Assembly: GCF_003730195.1 (NCBI RefSeq)
Contig: NZ_QWGG01000003.1
Coordinates: 186,001-250,000, forward strand
Direction: 5' to 3'
Length of the DNA stretch: 64,000 bases
From: Halosimplex salinum
GTDB taxonomy: Archaea; Halobacteriota; Halobacteria; Halobacteriales; Haloarculaceae
The position numbers and the translations under genes are program-made. Of the stretch, positions 18,188 to 26,365 are shown piece after piece. Each line of letters starts with the position of its first letter. Within the stretch, counting starts at the first letter, position 1. The notes below the pieces were generated by a model. The model made no database searches. It saw nothing but the letters and a program-made list of their open reading frames with translations, and was not told the origin of the DNA.

Positions 18188-19420
18188 ATGAAAACAGCGA
18201 CAGCAGTCGTCGGAGTCGCGCTGGTGCTCGTCGCCACGTTCGGGGCGGTCGCGGCCCCGGCGGCGGCGAGCGGTGGATCGGGCATCGGTGCGGACGCGAG
18301 CGTCGCGGACTCGCACTGCACCTTCCCGGTCACCAGCACTGACGCGACCGGAACAGAAGTGACGATCGAAGAGGACCCCGATAGACTCGTCGCGCTCGCG
18401 CCGAGCGCGGCCCAGATCCTCTGGAGCATCGGTGCCGAGGACGAGGTCGTCGGGATGCCGCAGGACTACAACACGGACTACCTGAACGACACCGACGGGA
18501 AGACCGACGTGGTGCAGGACGACGGGACGGTCATCGGCGAGGCGGTCGTCGGGAGCGAACCCGACCTCGTGCTCGCACCGAACGTCGTCTCGAACGAGAC
18601 CGTCCAGAGCCTCCGCGAGAGCGGGCTGACGGTCTATCGCTTCGAGGCCGCCGCCGACCTCGAGGACGTGAGCTCGAAGATCGAACTGTACGGACGGCTC
18701 ACCGGCAACTACGACCAGGCGGGACAGACGAGCGCCCGGATGCAGGGCCACGTCGAGGCCGTCCGCGACGCCGTGGGTGACGAGGAGAACCCCGACGTGT
18801 TCTTCCACCTCGGTGGCGGCTGGACCGCCAGCGAGAACACCTTCATCGGACAGATCATCGAGGCTGCCGGCGGCGACAACATCGCCGCGGGCGAGATCAA
18901 CACGAGCAACGGGTACGGCCAGCTCAGCGACGAGGTCGTCGCCCGGGAGGACCCAGAGTGGCTCGTCCTGAACGGCGAGTTCGGGACGGTGCCCCAGACC
19001 GCTGCGTTCAACGAGTCGACCGCCGTCCAGGAGGGCAACTTCGTCCGGGTCGACCGGAACTTCATGAGCCAGAACGGGCCGCGAAACGTCCAGCCGCTCA
19101 AGCAGATGGCCGAAGCGTTCCACCCCGAGGCGTACGAGAGCGTCGACTTCTCGGCCGTGGAGACGCCCGAACCGGTCTCCTGTACGACGCCGACGCCGAC
19201 CGAGACGCCCGTGCCCGGCGGGACCGAGGACGTGACGCCGACGGCGACCGACGAAACCGGTGACTCGACGGCAACCGCGACGCCGACGGCGGAGTCCGAG
19301 AACGGCGCCGAGTCGCCCGCTGAAGGGGGGACCACCAGCGGCGACGGCCCCGGCTTCACGGCCGCGACCGCGCTGGTCGCGCTGCTGGCGGGTGCGCTGT
19401 TCGTGCGCCGACGCCGATAG
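18188..19420 (+). CDS. btuF: BtuF-type substrate-binding protein with PGF-CTERM anchor
   Basis: The 410-residue protein begins with a Sec signal peptide (about 1-27, ending near PAAASGG). The periplasmic-binding core follows, with family segments [20 protein letters not shown] and [13 protein letters not shown] Thr/Pro-rich spacer and the haloarchaeal PGF-CTERM tail (DGPGFT, hydrophobic helix, RRRR) end the protein, so it is probably cut by archaeosortase and lipid-anchored outside the cell. It would capture a corrinoid for BtuCD, encoded divergently. Haem or siderophore remains possible from sequence alone. A T-rich tract follows the stop. Confidence 0.88.
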   Translation: MKTATAVVGVALVLVATFGAVAAPAAASGGSGIGADASVADSHCTFPVTSTDATGTEVTIEEDPDRLVALAPSAAQILWSIGAEDEVVGMPQDYNTDYLNDTDGKTDVVQDDGTVIGEAVVGSEPDLVLAPNVVSNETVQSLRESGLTVYRFEAAADLEDVSSKIELYGRLTGNYDQAGQTSARMQGHVEAVRDAVGDEENPDVFFHLGGGWTASENTFIGQIIEAAGGDNIAAGEINTSNGYGQLSDEVVAREDPEWLVLNGEFGTVPQTAAFNESTAVQEGNFVRVDRNFMSQNGPRNVQPLKQMAEAFHPEAYESVDFSAVETPEPVSCTTPTPTETPVPGGTEDVTPTATDETGDSTATATPTAESENGAESPAEGGTTSGDGPGFTAATALVALLAGALFVRRRR

Positions 19421-19436
19421 GACGGACGCGACCCGC

Positions 19437-19442
19437 TTTTTT
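19437..19442 (+). terminator. T-tract terminator after btuF
   Basis: Six consecutive T residues lie 17 bases after the btuF stop in otherwise GC-rich DNA. Archaeal RNA polymerase stops at U-tracts, so this is a likely terminator that also insulates srp19. Confidence 0.5.
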
Positions 19443-19500
19443 CGCCGCGCGTGACGCCGACCGGAAAGACCCTTACGTAGGCGGGTTCTCAGGGCCGCGT

Positions 19501-19779
19501 ATGGTCGAGAACGTCATCTGGCCGGCGGCGCTCGACGCCACCCGCACGCGCAGCGAGGGGCGTCGCGTGTCGACGGATCTTGCGGTCCCGGAGCCGACGG
19601 TCGACGAGATAGCCCAGGCCGTCCAGCAGGTCGGCTACGACGCCGTCATCGAGCGCGACATGACCTACCCGCGCGAGTACGAACCTCGCGGGCGCGTCCT
19701 CGTCAAGGACGCCGACGACGCCAGCAAGAGCGACCTCCTGGGCGCCGTCGCCGCCTATCTGGGCGTCATCCGCGAATGA
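19501..19779 (+). CDS. srp19: Signal recognition particle protein SRP19
   Basis: The 92-residue protein matches archaeal SRP19: the opening [19 protein letters not shown] is the family signature that contacts the tetraloops of 7S RNA helices 6 and 8, and [14 protein letters not shown] follows in the typical place. It helps assemble the signal recognition particle that directs proteins to the membrane. The gene heads a likely srp19-gar1-presenilin operon. The 7S RNA gene is not in this window. Confidence 0.93.
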   Translation: MVENVIWPAALDATRTRSEGRRVSTDLAVPEPTVDEIAQAVQQVGYDAVIERDMTYPREYEPRGRVLVKDADDASKSDLLGAVAAYLGVIRE

Positions 19780-19798
19780 CTCGCTCCGGAGGACAGTC

Positions 19799-20026
19799 GT
19801 GAAACGCGTCGGCGAAGTCGTTCGGATCGCACAGAACCTCGCCATCGTCCGCGCGCCGGACGACGACCACGTCGACATCGGGACGCCCGTGGTCGACGAG
19901 AACCTCGACGACCTGGGCCGCGTCGTGGACGTGTTCGGCCCGGTCGACCGCCCGTACCTGGCCGTCACCACCGATGACGACGTGCATCTCCCCGCTCTCG
20001 TCGGCACGCCGCTGTACGCGCGGTGA
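19799..20026 (+). CDS. gar1: H/ACA ribonucleoprotein subunit Gar1
   Basis: The 75-residue protein is a compact archaeal Gar1, the beta-barrel subunit of H/ACA guide RNPs that supports Cbf5-dependent pseudouridylation. Segments GTPVVDENLDDLGRVVDVFGPV and PYLAV match the family. A GGAGGA Shine-Dalgarno-like sequence at 19788-19793 lies five bases before the GTG start and decides it. The gene follows srp19 by 19 bases. Confidence 0.88.
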   Translation: MKRVGEVVRIAQNLAIVRAPDDDHVDIGTPVVDENLDDLGRVVDVFGPVDRPYLAVTTDDDVHLPALVGTPLYAR

Positions 20027-20101
20027 GGGAGCGATTCTCTGCCGGGCGGGACCGACCTCGCGGGCCGTAACCCTCAAACGCGTCGTGGGCGAGGTGAGAC
20101 C

Positions 20102-21244
20102 ATGGACCAGCGGACGCGCGCGTACGTCGCCTCGGGGGCCATCGTCGTGATCTTCCTGCTCGTCCAGCTGGGCGCGCTCGCGCTCGTCGACCCCTTCCAG
20201 AGCGCGGGGTACCAGGCCGTCGAGGACCCGCAGAACCCGACGAACAGCGTCGTCTACGTGGGCTTCATCCTCGTGATGACCGGCGTCATGCTGGCGATCA
20301 TCCGCTTCGGCGTCGACTGGCTCCTCCGACTCCTTCTCGTGGGGACGGGCGCCTACATCGGCCTGTTCGTCCTGCGCGTGCTCGTCCCGCCGGTCGTCAC
20401 CGTCCCGGTCGGCGGCGTGGCGCTCAACGGCCTCGCGTGGGCCGGCGGCGCGGCAATCGGGCTCGCGCTGTGGTTCCACCCCGAGTGGTACGTCATCGAC
20501 GCCGCGGGAATCCTGATGGGCGCCGGCGCGGCGGCGCTGTTCGGCATCAGCTTCGGCGTCCTCCCCGCGCTCGTCCTGCTCGTCGTCCTCGCGGTATACG
20601 ACGCGATCAGCGTCTACGGCACCGAACACATGCTCACGCTGGCTTCCGGCGTGATGGAACTCAAGGTCCCGATCGTCCTCGTCGTGCCGCTCTCGCTGTC
20701 GTACTCGTATCTCGACAGCGAGACGCCGGCCGCAGTCAGCGACGAAAACGAGGACGAAGACGAGGACATCCCCGAAGTCGTGGAGAGCGACGCCGCCGAA
20801 GCGAGCGACGGGTCCGGGACGACGCCCGCGGCGAACGGTGGGCCGGCGGACGAACGAGACGACGGACCGACGGACGACCGAGGCGACGGACGGGCGGGCG
20901 CCGGCGCGGAGGCCGACGGGGAGCGCTCGCTGGACCGCGACGCGCTGTTCATCGGTCTCGGCGACGCCGTCATCCCGACGGTGCTGGTCGCGAGCGCGGC
21001 GTTTTTCGCCCCGGACTCCGTGCCGACGGTGGACCTGCTCGGGATCCCGGCGACGCTTCCGGCGGTGACCGCGATGGTCGGGACGACCGCCGGGCTCGTC
21101 GTCCTGCTGTGGATGGTCCTCAAAGGCCGCCCGCACGCGGGCCTCCCACTCCTGAACGGCGGGACGATCGCGGGCTACCTCGTCGGCGCGCTCGCCAGCG
21201 GGCTCACGCTCGCACAGGCGACCGGGATCGCGCCGTACCTGTAG
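20102..21244 (+). CDS. Presenilin/signal-peptide-peptidase-type intramembrane aspartyl protease (family A22)
   Basis: The 380-residue protein has about nine hydrophobic segments and both catalytic aspartates of family A22: YD in AVYDAISVYGTEHM and GLGD in FIGLGDAVIPT. An LPLLNGG segment near the C terminus sits where the family PAL motif is expected. A long acidic, Thr/Gly-rich loop (about 205-275) separates the two catalytic helices and is probably cytosolic. It would cleave single-pass or signal-peptide helices within the membrane. The position after srp19 and gar1 suggests, but does not prove, a link with protein export. Confidence 0.9.
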   Translation: MDQRTRAYVASGAIVVIFLLVQLGALALVDPFQSAGYQAVEDPQNPTNSVVYVGFILVMTGVMLAIIRFGVDWLLRLLLVGTGAYIGLFVLRVLVPPVVTVPVGGVALNGLAWAGGAAIGLALWFHPEWYVIDAAGILMGAGAAALFGISFGVLPALVLLVVLAVYDAISVYGTEHMLTLASGVMELKVPIVLVVPLSLSYSYLDSETPAAVSDENEDEDEDIPEVVESDAAEASDGSGTTPAANGGPADERDDGPTDDRGDGRAGAGAEADGERSLDRDALFIGLGDAVIPTVLVASAAFFAPDSVPTVDLLGIPATLPAVTAMVGTTAGLVVLLWMVLKGRPHAGLPLLNGGTIAGYLVGALASGLTLAQATGIAPYL

Positions 21245-21261
21245 CGGAGCCGTCCGATCGG

Positions 21262-22224
21262 CTACTCCTCGAAGGCCTGACTCGCCGGCAGGAACTCGAT
21301 CTCGCGGCCCAGATCCGCCTCGACGGCTCGCTCGTACAGCATGTGCGCGGCGGCGACCGTCTCGATGGCCGTGCCGCCGCTGTCGAACAGCGTCACCTCG
21401 TCGTCGCTCGTGCGTCCGGGTTCGACGCCGGCGACGACCTCGCCGAGTTCGGCGTGGACGTGGTCGTCGTCGATCGCTCCCTCCTCGCGAGCCAGCAGGA
21501 AGGCCCCCGCGTCGCGGGTGACCCGCTCGCGCAGGTCGGGGACGTAGGTCGAGCGAGCGACCGTCTCCGCGTCGACTTCGCGTTTCTCCGGGTCGTACTG
21601 GCCCATGCAGGTGACGTGGGCGCCGTCCTCGAGGTGGGCGCCGTCGAACACCGGTTCCGAGGCGTTCGTGGCGGTTATCACCACGTCGGCGCCCGAGACG
21701 GCGGCTTCGCTGGAGTCGACGGCGCGGACCGCAGGGTCGAGGGCGGCGTCCATCTCCTCGGCGAACGACTCGCGGTGCTCGCGCGTTGGGGAGTACACCC
21801 GGACCGTCTCGAAGTCACGGACGGTGACCGTCGCGCGGAGCTGGCCACGGGCCTGCGAGCCGGTCCCGACGAGCGCGAGGTCGGTCACCTCCTCGCGAGC
21901 GAGCGCGTCGACGCCGACCGCGCCGGTCGCGCCCGTCTTGTGCGGGTTCAGGCTCGCGCCGTCGAACACGGCGAGCGGGGCGCCCGTGTCGGCGTCGAAC
22001 AGCGGGAGGACGAAGTGAGCGTCGCCGGAGCCGAACCCGCCCGTGTACATGTACCCGCCCATCGCGCCCGTCTCGGGGAGGATGGCGGTGTAGCCGGTGA
22101 GCATCCCCGGCGGGTCGCCGCCCAGCAGTCGCGTGCGCGGCCGGGCCGGTGCGCCCTCGCCGCGCTGGCGATACCCGTCCCGGACCACGTCGACGTACTC
22201 CGCGGGCGTCGCGAGTCCGGTCAC
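21262..22224 (-). CDS. Ornithine cyclodeaminase / mu-crystallin / alanine dehydrogenase family protein, start uncertain
   Basis: The 320 residues from the GTG at 22224 contain the family features: MLTGYTAILPETGAMGG, SLNPHKTGATGAVG, the NAD-binding LVGTGSQARGQL and VITATNASEPVFDG. The protein is an NAD(P)-dependent amino- or imino-acid enzyme; archaeal relatives include an alanine dehydrogenase. The frame continues upstream of the GTG with ARFLSSDEV, which looks like the authentic family N-terminus, but no ATG, GTG or TTG precedes it before an in-frame stop. An ATG at 22258 lies one base out of frame. Either a GTG-started shortened protein or a one-base shift is indicated. Confidence 0.78.
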   Translation of the reverse strand: MTGLATPAEYVDVVRDGYRQRGEGAPARPRTRLLGGDPPGMLTGYTAILPETGAMGGYMYTGGFGSGDAHFVLPLFDADTGAPLAVFDGASLNPHKTGATGAVGVDALAREEVTDLALVGTGSQARGQLRATVTVRDFETVRVYSPTREHRESFAEEMDAALDPAVRAVDSSEAAVSGADVVITATNASEPVFDGAHLEDGAHVTCMGQYDPEKREVDAETVARSTYVPDLRERVTRDAGAFLLAREEGAIDDDHVHAELGEVVAGVEPGRTSDDEVTLFDSGGTAIETVAAAHMLYERAVEADLGREIEFLPASQAFEE

Positions 22225-22356
22225 CTCGTCGCTCGACAGAAACCGTGCCGTCTGACATACCCGCCACTAGGTCGAGCGCTGGTTTAGGGATGTGGGAACG
22301 AGACGGCGTGGTCGGCAGAGAGAGGGAGAGAAAGACAGAAAACCGACGAACGGAGT

Positions 22357-22575
22357 TCAGTCGGCGGGCTGGTAGGCCGTCTCGTCCGCCGTCGTGCGCG
22401 CGGCGTCGTCGACCGGTCCGTTGACGAACATGGCGTGGCCGATGAGTCCGACCGCGACGACGGAGGCGACCGGGACGGCGGTCGTGAGCGCGAATCCGAA
22501 CGCCGCGAGGAGGGCCGCGATGCCACCGAGTGCGAGCGGGATGAGGCCGAGCACGAGGTCGTAGTATCGGGTCAT
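22357..22575 (-). CDS. Small two-helix membrane protein
   Basis: A 72-residue protein with two hydrophobic segments (about 6-27 and 32-50), a short GPVDD turn and a charged cytosolic or external tail. The opening TRYYDLVLGLIPLALGG resembles small haloarchaeal membrane proteins of unknown function. Its codon use is typical of the genome, and an AT-rich stretch directly upstream (22576-22625) could serve as promoter. Confidence 0.7.
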   Translation of the reverse strand: MTRYYDLVLGLIPLALGGIAALLAAFGFALTTAVPVASVVAVGLIGHAMFVNGPVDDAARTTADETAYQPAD

Positions 22576-23036
22576 AATATACTAGAAACTACGATAGAGT
22601 GTTACATAAGTGTTTCTCGAAAGTAGTGCATATCATTCCTTGTTACCCCTGTGTGAATGCTGGGTCACTTTTAAGTATAATCTCCATAACTTATAGAGAT
22701 TATACCGAACCGATATCGCCGTGCGTCCGCCGCTACCGTTCGATCTCGGAGGGTTCGACAGATCAGGACGGATGTAGTACGTGTGTCCGGTCGTGCCGAC
22801 CTCGCTCCGAGACCCGTGGGAGCCGACGGACAACCGGTATCAAGAGCGAAAACCGGGGGTGAACGACGGAGCCGTTCCGCGGTCGGGAGCTCGAACCAGT
22901 TCGTCGAGATTAGCCGTTAGGACGCTCATAAACCCCATTATCCGAGGTGATACTGTGAGGGCGGGACTTATGGGATGTGACTGGCAACCACGGGATGGAG
23001 GGAGAGACGAGACGGCACGGGCCGACTCACGATACT
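22576..23036. other. AT-rich intergenic region without a clear gene
   Basis: About 460 bases without a convincing coding frame. The first 130 bases are conspicuously AT-rich and hold a 9-bp inverted repeat at 22676-22704. The right half contains TATA-like patches (around 22926-22945 and 22960). A small RNA or a regulatory region for the flanking small genes would fit, but nothing specific is recognisable. Confidence 0.5.
22676..22704. repeat. 9-bp perfect inverted repeat in AT-rich DNA
   Basis: Arms TATAATCTC (22676-22684) and GAGATTATA (22696-22704) are exact reverse complements around an 11-base AT-rich spacer. It could be an operator for a dimeric regulator, with each arm overlapping a TATA-like element, or an RNA hairpin. 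Confidence 0.6.
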
Positions 23037-23204
23037 ATGACGCACGCCACGGACAACCCAGACGGACGGCAGGAAACGGACGACGAGCGACGACGCTACG
23101 CCGAGCTCAACATCGGCGACGAGGAGTTCGTCATCTACGACCGCGAGAACCACCAGGCGTGGATCCAGTCGACAGTAGCCGTCCCTGTGGAGGAGTCGTC
23201 GTGA
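23037..23204 (+). CDS. 55-residue haloarchaeal protein (DUF7331-like)
   Basis: The ATG at 23037 gives a 55-residue acidic protein whose second half, RYAELNIGDEEFVIYDREN then HQAWIQS, matches a small haloarchaeal family that I recall as DUF7331. No transmembrane helix or metal motif is visible. Function is unknown. The 20 in-frame codons upstream of this ATG lack the family pattern. Downstream lies the G-free tract. Confidence 0.72.
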   Translation: MTHATDNPDGRQETDDERRRYAELNIGDEEFVIYDRENHQAWIQSTVAVPVEESS

Positions 23205-23287
23205 CGACGAGGCGTCGGCGAGTCCGCGGCGCGAGCGACCCCCTCCGCTATCTCGAGGCATCGCATCGCTGACCACACCCCATCTGG

Positions 23288-23381
23288 CATTCACCCCCCA
23301 CCCCCACCCCTACTCCACCTCACTTCCACCCCCCACCTCAACTTCACCCCACCCCACCCCCCACACCCCATTTCCCTCTCT
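23288..23381. other. 94-base G-free, C/A/T-rich tract
   Basis: The plus strand from 23288 to 23381 contains no G at all and is dominated by runs of four to six C separated by A or T. The complementary strand is therefore very G-rich, with many GGGG runs suited to G-quadruplex formation. It lies between the ends of two convergent genes. Confidence 0.85.
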
Positions 23382-23462
23382 GCAGTCGGTCTCTCTGCGC
23401 GCGGCGGTCCCGCCGCCGCGTCGTTCCTATCGTCCCCCAGCGGCGCGTCCCGATCGCCGCTC

Positions 23463-23894
23463 TCAGGCGTCAGATCCGACGACAGTCACTGCGACCCGCC
23501 AGGGCACCAGGAGTGCAAGCACGACGCCGACGGAGACGAGGAAGAACGTCAGTGCGGCGTTCCCGGGGAAGACGGGAGTGGCACGCAGTCCCTGTGCGAC
23601 GACCGCGGCGCCGACCCACGCGGGGACCGTCCACGCGATCGCGCGTTTCACCGAGCGACGCGCGTCGACGGTGTAGAGGCCGCCCAGGAACGACGTGATC
23701 GCCCACCCGACGACGAACGTGAGGAACGTGGCGAGCACGCGACCCGGTCGGGCCAGCGGGTCGATCCCCTCGTGGCCGGCCGTCACGCCGAGCAGGACGA
23801 ACGCACCGATACAGGCGAGATCACCGAGTGCCACGAGCGCCGTGAACGGCGCCGGGTCCACGCGGTGTCTGACCGCCGTAGCCACGGATGTCAT
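23463..23894 (-). CDS. DUF3054-like four-helix membrane protein
   Basis: The 143-residue protein has four hydrophobic segments (about 17-39, 54-73, 84-102 and 113-137). The start DPAPFTALVALGDLACIGAF and the RPGRVLATFLTFVVGWAITSFLGGLY segment fit the DUF3054 family of small prokaryotic membrane proteins. Function is unknown. It ends just after the G-free tract and is probably transcribed alone. Confidence 0.8.
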   Translation of the reverse strand: MTSVATAVRHRVDPAPFTALVALGDLACIGAFVLLGVTAGHEGIDPLARPGRVLATFLTFVVGWAITSFLGGLYTVDARRSVKRAIAWTVPAWVGAAVVAQGLRATPVFPGNAALTFFLVSVGVVLALLVPWRVAVTVVGSDA

Positions 23895-23968
23895 CGGTCG
23901 ACACCAGGGCTCGCCGGCCCTTCACTGGTTCGGTGGCATCCCGGCACCCCGCCGCGGCGCGAACCCCC

Positions 23969-24541
23969 TCAAGAGGGTTTGACTCCCGCTACCGTGTACC
24001 CGAACCCGCGGTCGGGCACCGACGCGTCGAACCCGCCCGCCGCGACGCGATCCCGGAGCGCCTCGGCGGCGTAGAACTGCGAGTCGAACCCGACGAGATG
24101 CTCGGCCGCCACCAGCCCCCGCCCGCGGAGCGTGGTCGGGTCGAACTCCCGGATCACGAGCACGCCGCCCGGTCGGACCGCCCGCTCGGCCGCCGCTATT
24201 ACGCCGTCCACGTCGCCCATGTGGTGGAGCGCGTCGACCACGAGCACGGCGTCGACCGACTCGTCGGCGACCGGCAGCCGCGCGGCGTCGCCCTGAACGG
24301 TCGCGAGGCCGTGACCGCGGGCCTCCCGAAGCATCCCGCGAGCGGCGTCGACGACTACCGGACGGGGAACGTCGAGCGCTCGCGACGCGCGTCCGGTCCC
24401 GCCGCCGACGTCGAGCAGCGTCTCCACCGGCCCCTCGGCGAGGGTCAGTCCCACCCGAAGCGTCTCGGGGTCGGCCGCGTACATCAATCGGTCGTACGCT
24501 CGTGCGAACCGATGGAATACCCCCACGTCTCCGAGTGACAT
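23969..24541 (-). CDS. Class I SAM-dependent methyltransferase
   Basis: This 190-residue protein carries motif I LLDVGGGTGRASR, an acidic residue in VVVDAARGML, GDAARLPVADESVDAV at the adenine/motif II region and DALHHM, which together resemble the UbiE/Methyltransf_11 group. Its N-terminus FHRFARAYDRLMYAADPETL resembles methylases acting on quinone-like or lipid substrates; no substrate can be assigned. The ATG before SLGDVGVFHR was chosen. It is divergent from the GNAT gene. Confidence 0.83.
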   Translation of the reverse strand: MSLGDVGVFHRFARAYDRLMYAADPETLRVGLTLAEGPVETLLDVGGGTGRASRALDVPRPVVVDAARGMLREARGHGLATVQGDAARLPVADESVDAVLVVDALHHMGDVDGVIAAAERAVRPGGVLVIREFDPTTLRGRGLVAAEHLVGFDSQFYAAEALRDRVAAGGFDASVPDRGFGYTVAGVKPS

Positions 24542-24552
24542 GGTCGTGTGTA

Positions 24553-24673
24553 CGGTGCCCCACGGCAAAACGGTGGGCACCGCGGTCCGCCGGAGTCGTC
24601 GCCCGGCCCCGGTAGAGGGCGGTCACTGCGTCCAACAGGAGGCCGCCACCGCGTCCTACAAGAGGCCGCCACC
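24553..24673. repeat. Inverted repeat and 23-bp tandem repeat in a divergent promoter region
   Basis: Arms CGGTGCCC (24553-24560) and GGGCACCG (24575-24582) are exact complements around 14 bases. To the right, bases 24628-24650 and 24651-24673 are head-to-tail copies of a 23-base unit (gcgtcc-w-aca-r-gaggccgccacc) with two mismatches. Both structures lie between the divergent methyltransferase and GNAT genes and could bind regulators. Confidence 0.7.
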
Positions 24674-24687
24674 GGTAGCGATCGGTG

Positions 24688-25311
24688 ATGGAGTACGTCC
24701 TGCTGGGGTGGCCCGAGGAGGGACCGACGATGACCCTGGACTACCGCGAGTTCAGCTACGCCGGCAAGTTCGTGATGTCGAACACCGGGAAAGCGGTGGT
24801 GCGGGACGGCGAGGGAAGCGACCCCGCGGGCCCGCCCGTGACCGACGACGGCGACGCCGCCGCCGACGTGGTCGCCGCCGCCGCGTTCAACGAGGACCGC
24901 ACGGACGCCGGCGTCTGCTGGATCCGGTACATCACGGTTCGCGACGACCGTCGCGGCGAGGGGATCGGCCCCCGTCTCGCCGCGTTCGTCGCCGACCGCG
25001 CGGCGACCCGCGGCTACGACCGCGCCCGCATCGCCGTCAACAACCCTTTCGCCTACCAGGCGCTGTACCGCGCCGGCTTCCGCTTCACCGGCGACGAGAC
25101 CGGCGTCGCCGAACTCGTCCTCGACCGACCGCTCGGCGACTCGGACGAGGTGACGGCGGACCGGTCCCGGGAGACCTACCAGTCCGGCCTCGACCGCTAC
25201 CGCGAGCGCGACCGCTCGCCGGACGGACACGACCTCTCGGCGGAGGAACGGGAGTTTCTGGCGGAGAAAGCAGGATCGGACCCACCGGACCCGGTCGACT
25301 CCCCGGCGTGA
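24688..25311 (+). CDS. GNAT family N-acetyltransferase
   Basis: The 207-residue protein has the GNAT core: a strand WIRYITVRDDRRGEGIGPRL with the R-x-x-G-x-G/A acetyl-CoA loop (RRGEGIG), and the later AVNNPFAYQALYRAGFRFTG segment typical of motif B. It transfers an acetyl group to an unknown amine. A charged C-terminal extension (after about residue 150) is peculiar to haloarchaeal members. ATG 24688 was preferred over the adjacent GTG 24685. Confidence 0.85.
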   Translation: MEYVLLGWPEEGPTMTLDYREFSYAGKFVMSNTGKAVVRDGEGSDPAGPPVTDDGDAAADVVAAAAFNEDRTDAGVCWIRYITVRDDRRGEGIGPRLAAFVADRAATRGYDRARIAVNNPFAYQALYRAGFRFTGDETGVAELVLDRPLGDSDEVTADRSRETYQSGLDRYRERDRSPDGHDLSAEEREFLAEKAGSDPPDPVDSPA

Positions 25312-25359
25312 GCGCGATGGCCCGCCGGTGACGGGCGCGACTGTGACGGTCGGCGCAGT

Positions 25360-26271
25360 TCAGGCCGCGACCTCGTCGTCGACGGGCGACTCGAAGACGC
25401 GGGCGCCGCAGTCGTCGCAGGTGACCGCCGCGACGGTGCGGCTGGTACAGCAGGACTCGACGGTCTCCGTGTCGAACGAGACCACGCCGCCGCAACTCGG
25501 ACACGTTTCGAGGAAGATCCGCAGCCCGTTACACACCTGTCCGCGGTCGCGCGAGGAGAGGGACCCCCACCCGCTCACGCGGTCGGCGAGCAGGGACGCC
25601 GCCGCGAGGTCGGCCTCGAAGGCCGGTTCCGACTCCCAGGAACCGACCCGGGACCCGTCGACGCTCACGACGAACGATCCCCCCAGATCCGTCGTCGTGA
25701 CCTCGCCGCCCTCGATCGCGAGCGCCTCGAACCACGGCGAGAGGTCCTCGGCCGCCCCGACGGCCTCGCTCTCCTCGCGCCAGGCCTCGCCGAACGCCTC
25801 GGTGAGACAGCGGTCGTCCCCGCGGCAGGGCTCGATCGTCCCTGCGCGCTGAAGGAAGGCTTCGACGTCGAGCGGCTCCCCGGACTCCGCGGCCGGTTCG
25901 TCGCCCGCGGCGTCACCCGCAGTCGCCGACGCCCCGGCGTCCCCCTCGCCGGCCCCCGGGTCGAGTCCCTCCGGGGAGCTGTCGGGCGTCTTGCCGAACG
26001 CGGCGAGGACCGACGCGGGCAGGTAGCGTTTCGTCAGCGTCGGCGTGCCGGGGACGAGATACCCGCGCAGCCAGATCGCTGCGAGCGAGAGGACGAGCAC
26101 GCCCGTTCCCGCCCAGAGGCCGACCGTCGCGTACCCGGCGGCCGTGAGCCACGCGACCAGCAGCGTCGCGCCGACCGACGCGATGGCGACGTTGAGTATC
26201 GTGCACGGCAGACAGCGGTTCTCCCCCGTATACTGCGGTTGGCGCAGTCGCGCCACGAGCGACCCGAACAT
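25360..26271 (-). CDS. Haloarchaeal membrane protein with zinc-ribbon-like C terminus
   Basis: The 303-residue protein opens with GENRCLPCTILNVAIASVGATLL and two hydrophobic helices (about 26-48 and 50-68), then a disordered acidic linker (95-135), a middle domain and a terminal cysteine cluster: CPSCGG, two adjacent Cys, and CDDCG, suitable for one zinc ribbon. An additional CRGDDRC pair lies in the middle. The function is not recognised; haloarchaeal homologues are familiar as hypothetical proteins. The ATG before FGSLVARLRQ was chosen. Confidence 0.75.
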   Translation of the reverse strand: MFGSLVARLRQPQYTGENRCLPCTILNVAIASVGATLLVAWLTAAGYATVGLWAGTGVLVLSLAAIWLRGYLVPGTPTLTKRYLPASVLAAFGKTPDSSPEGLDPGAGEGDAGASATAGDAAGDEPAAESGEPLDVEAFLQRAGTIEPCRGDDRCLTEAFGEAWREESEAVGAAEDLSPWFEALAIEGGEVTTTDLGGSFVVSVDGSRVGSWESEPAFEADLAAASLLADRVSGWGSLSSRDRGQVCNGLRIFLETCPSCGGVVSFDTETVESCCTSRTVAAVTCDDCGARVFESPVDDEVAA

Positions 26272-26365
26272 ACCAGCCCGTTCGCACCCCCCCGAATTGA
26301 ATGTGACGGGTGACTGAAACGCGCGGTCGGGGGATTCAAATCGGCCTCCGCCGTAGCGAGGGGCG

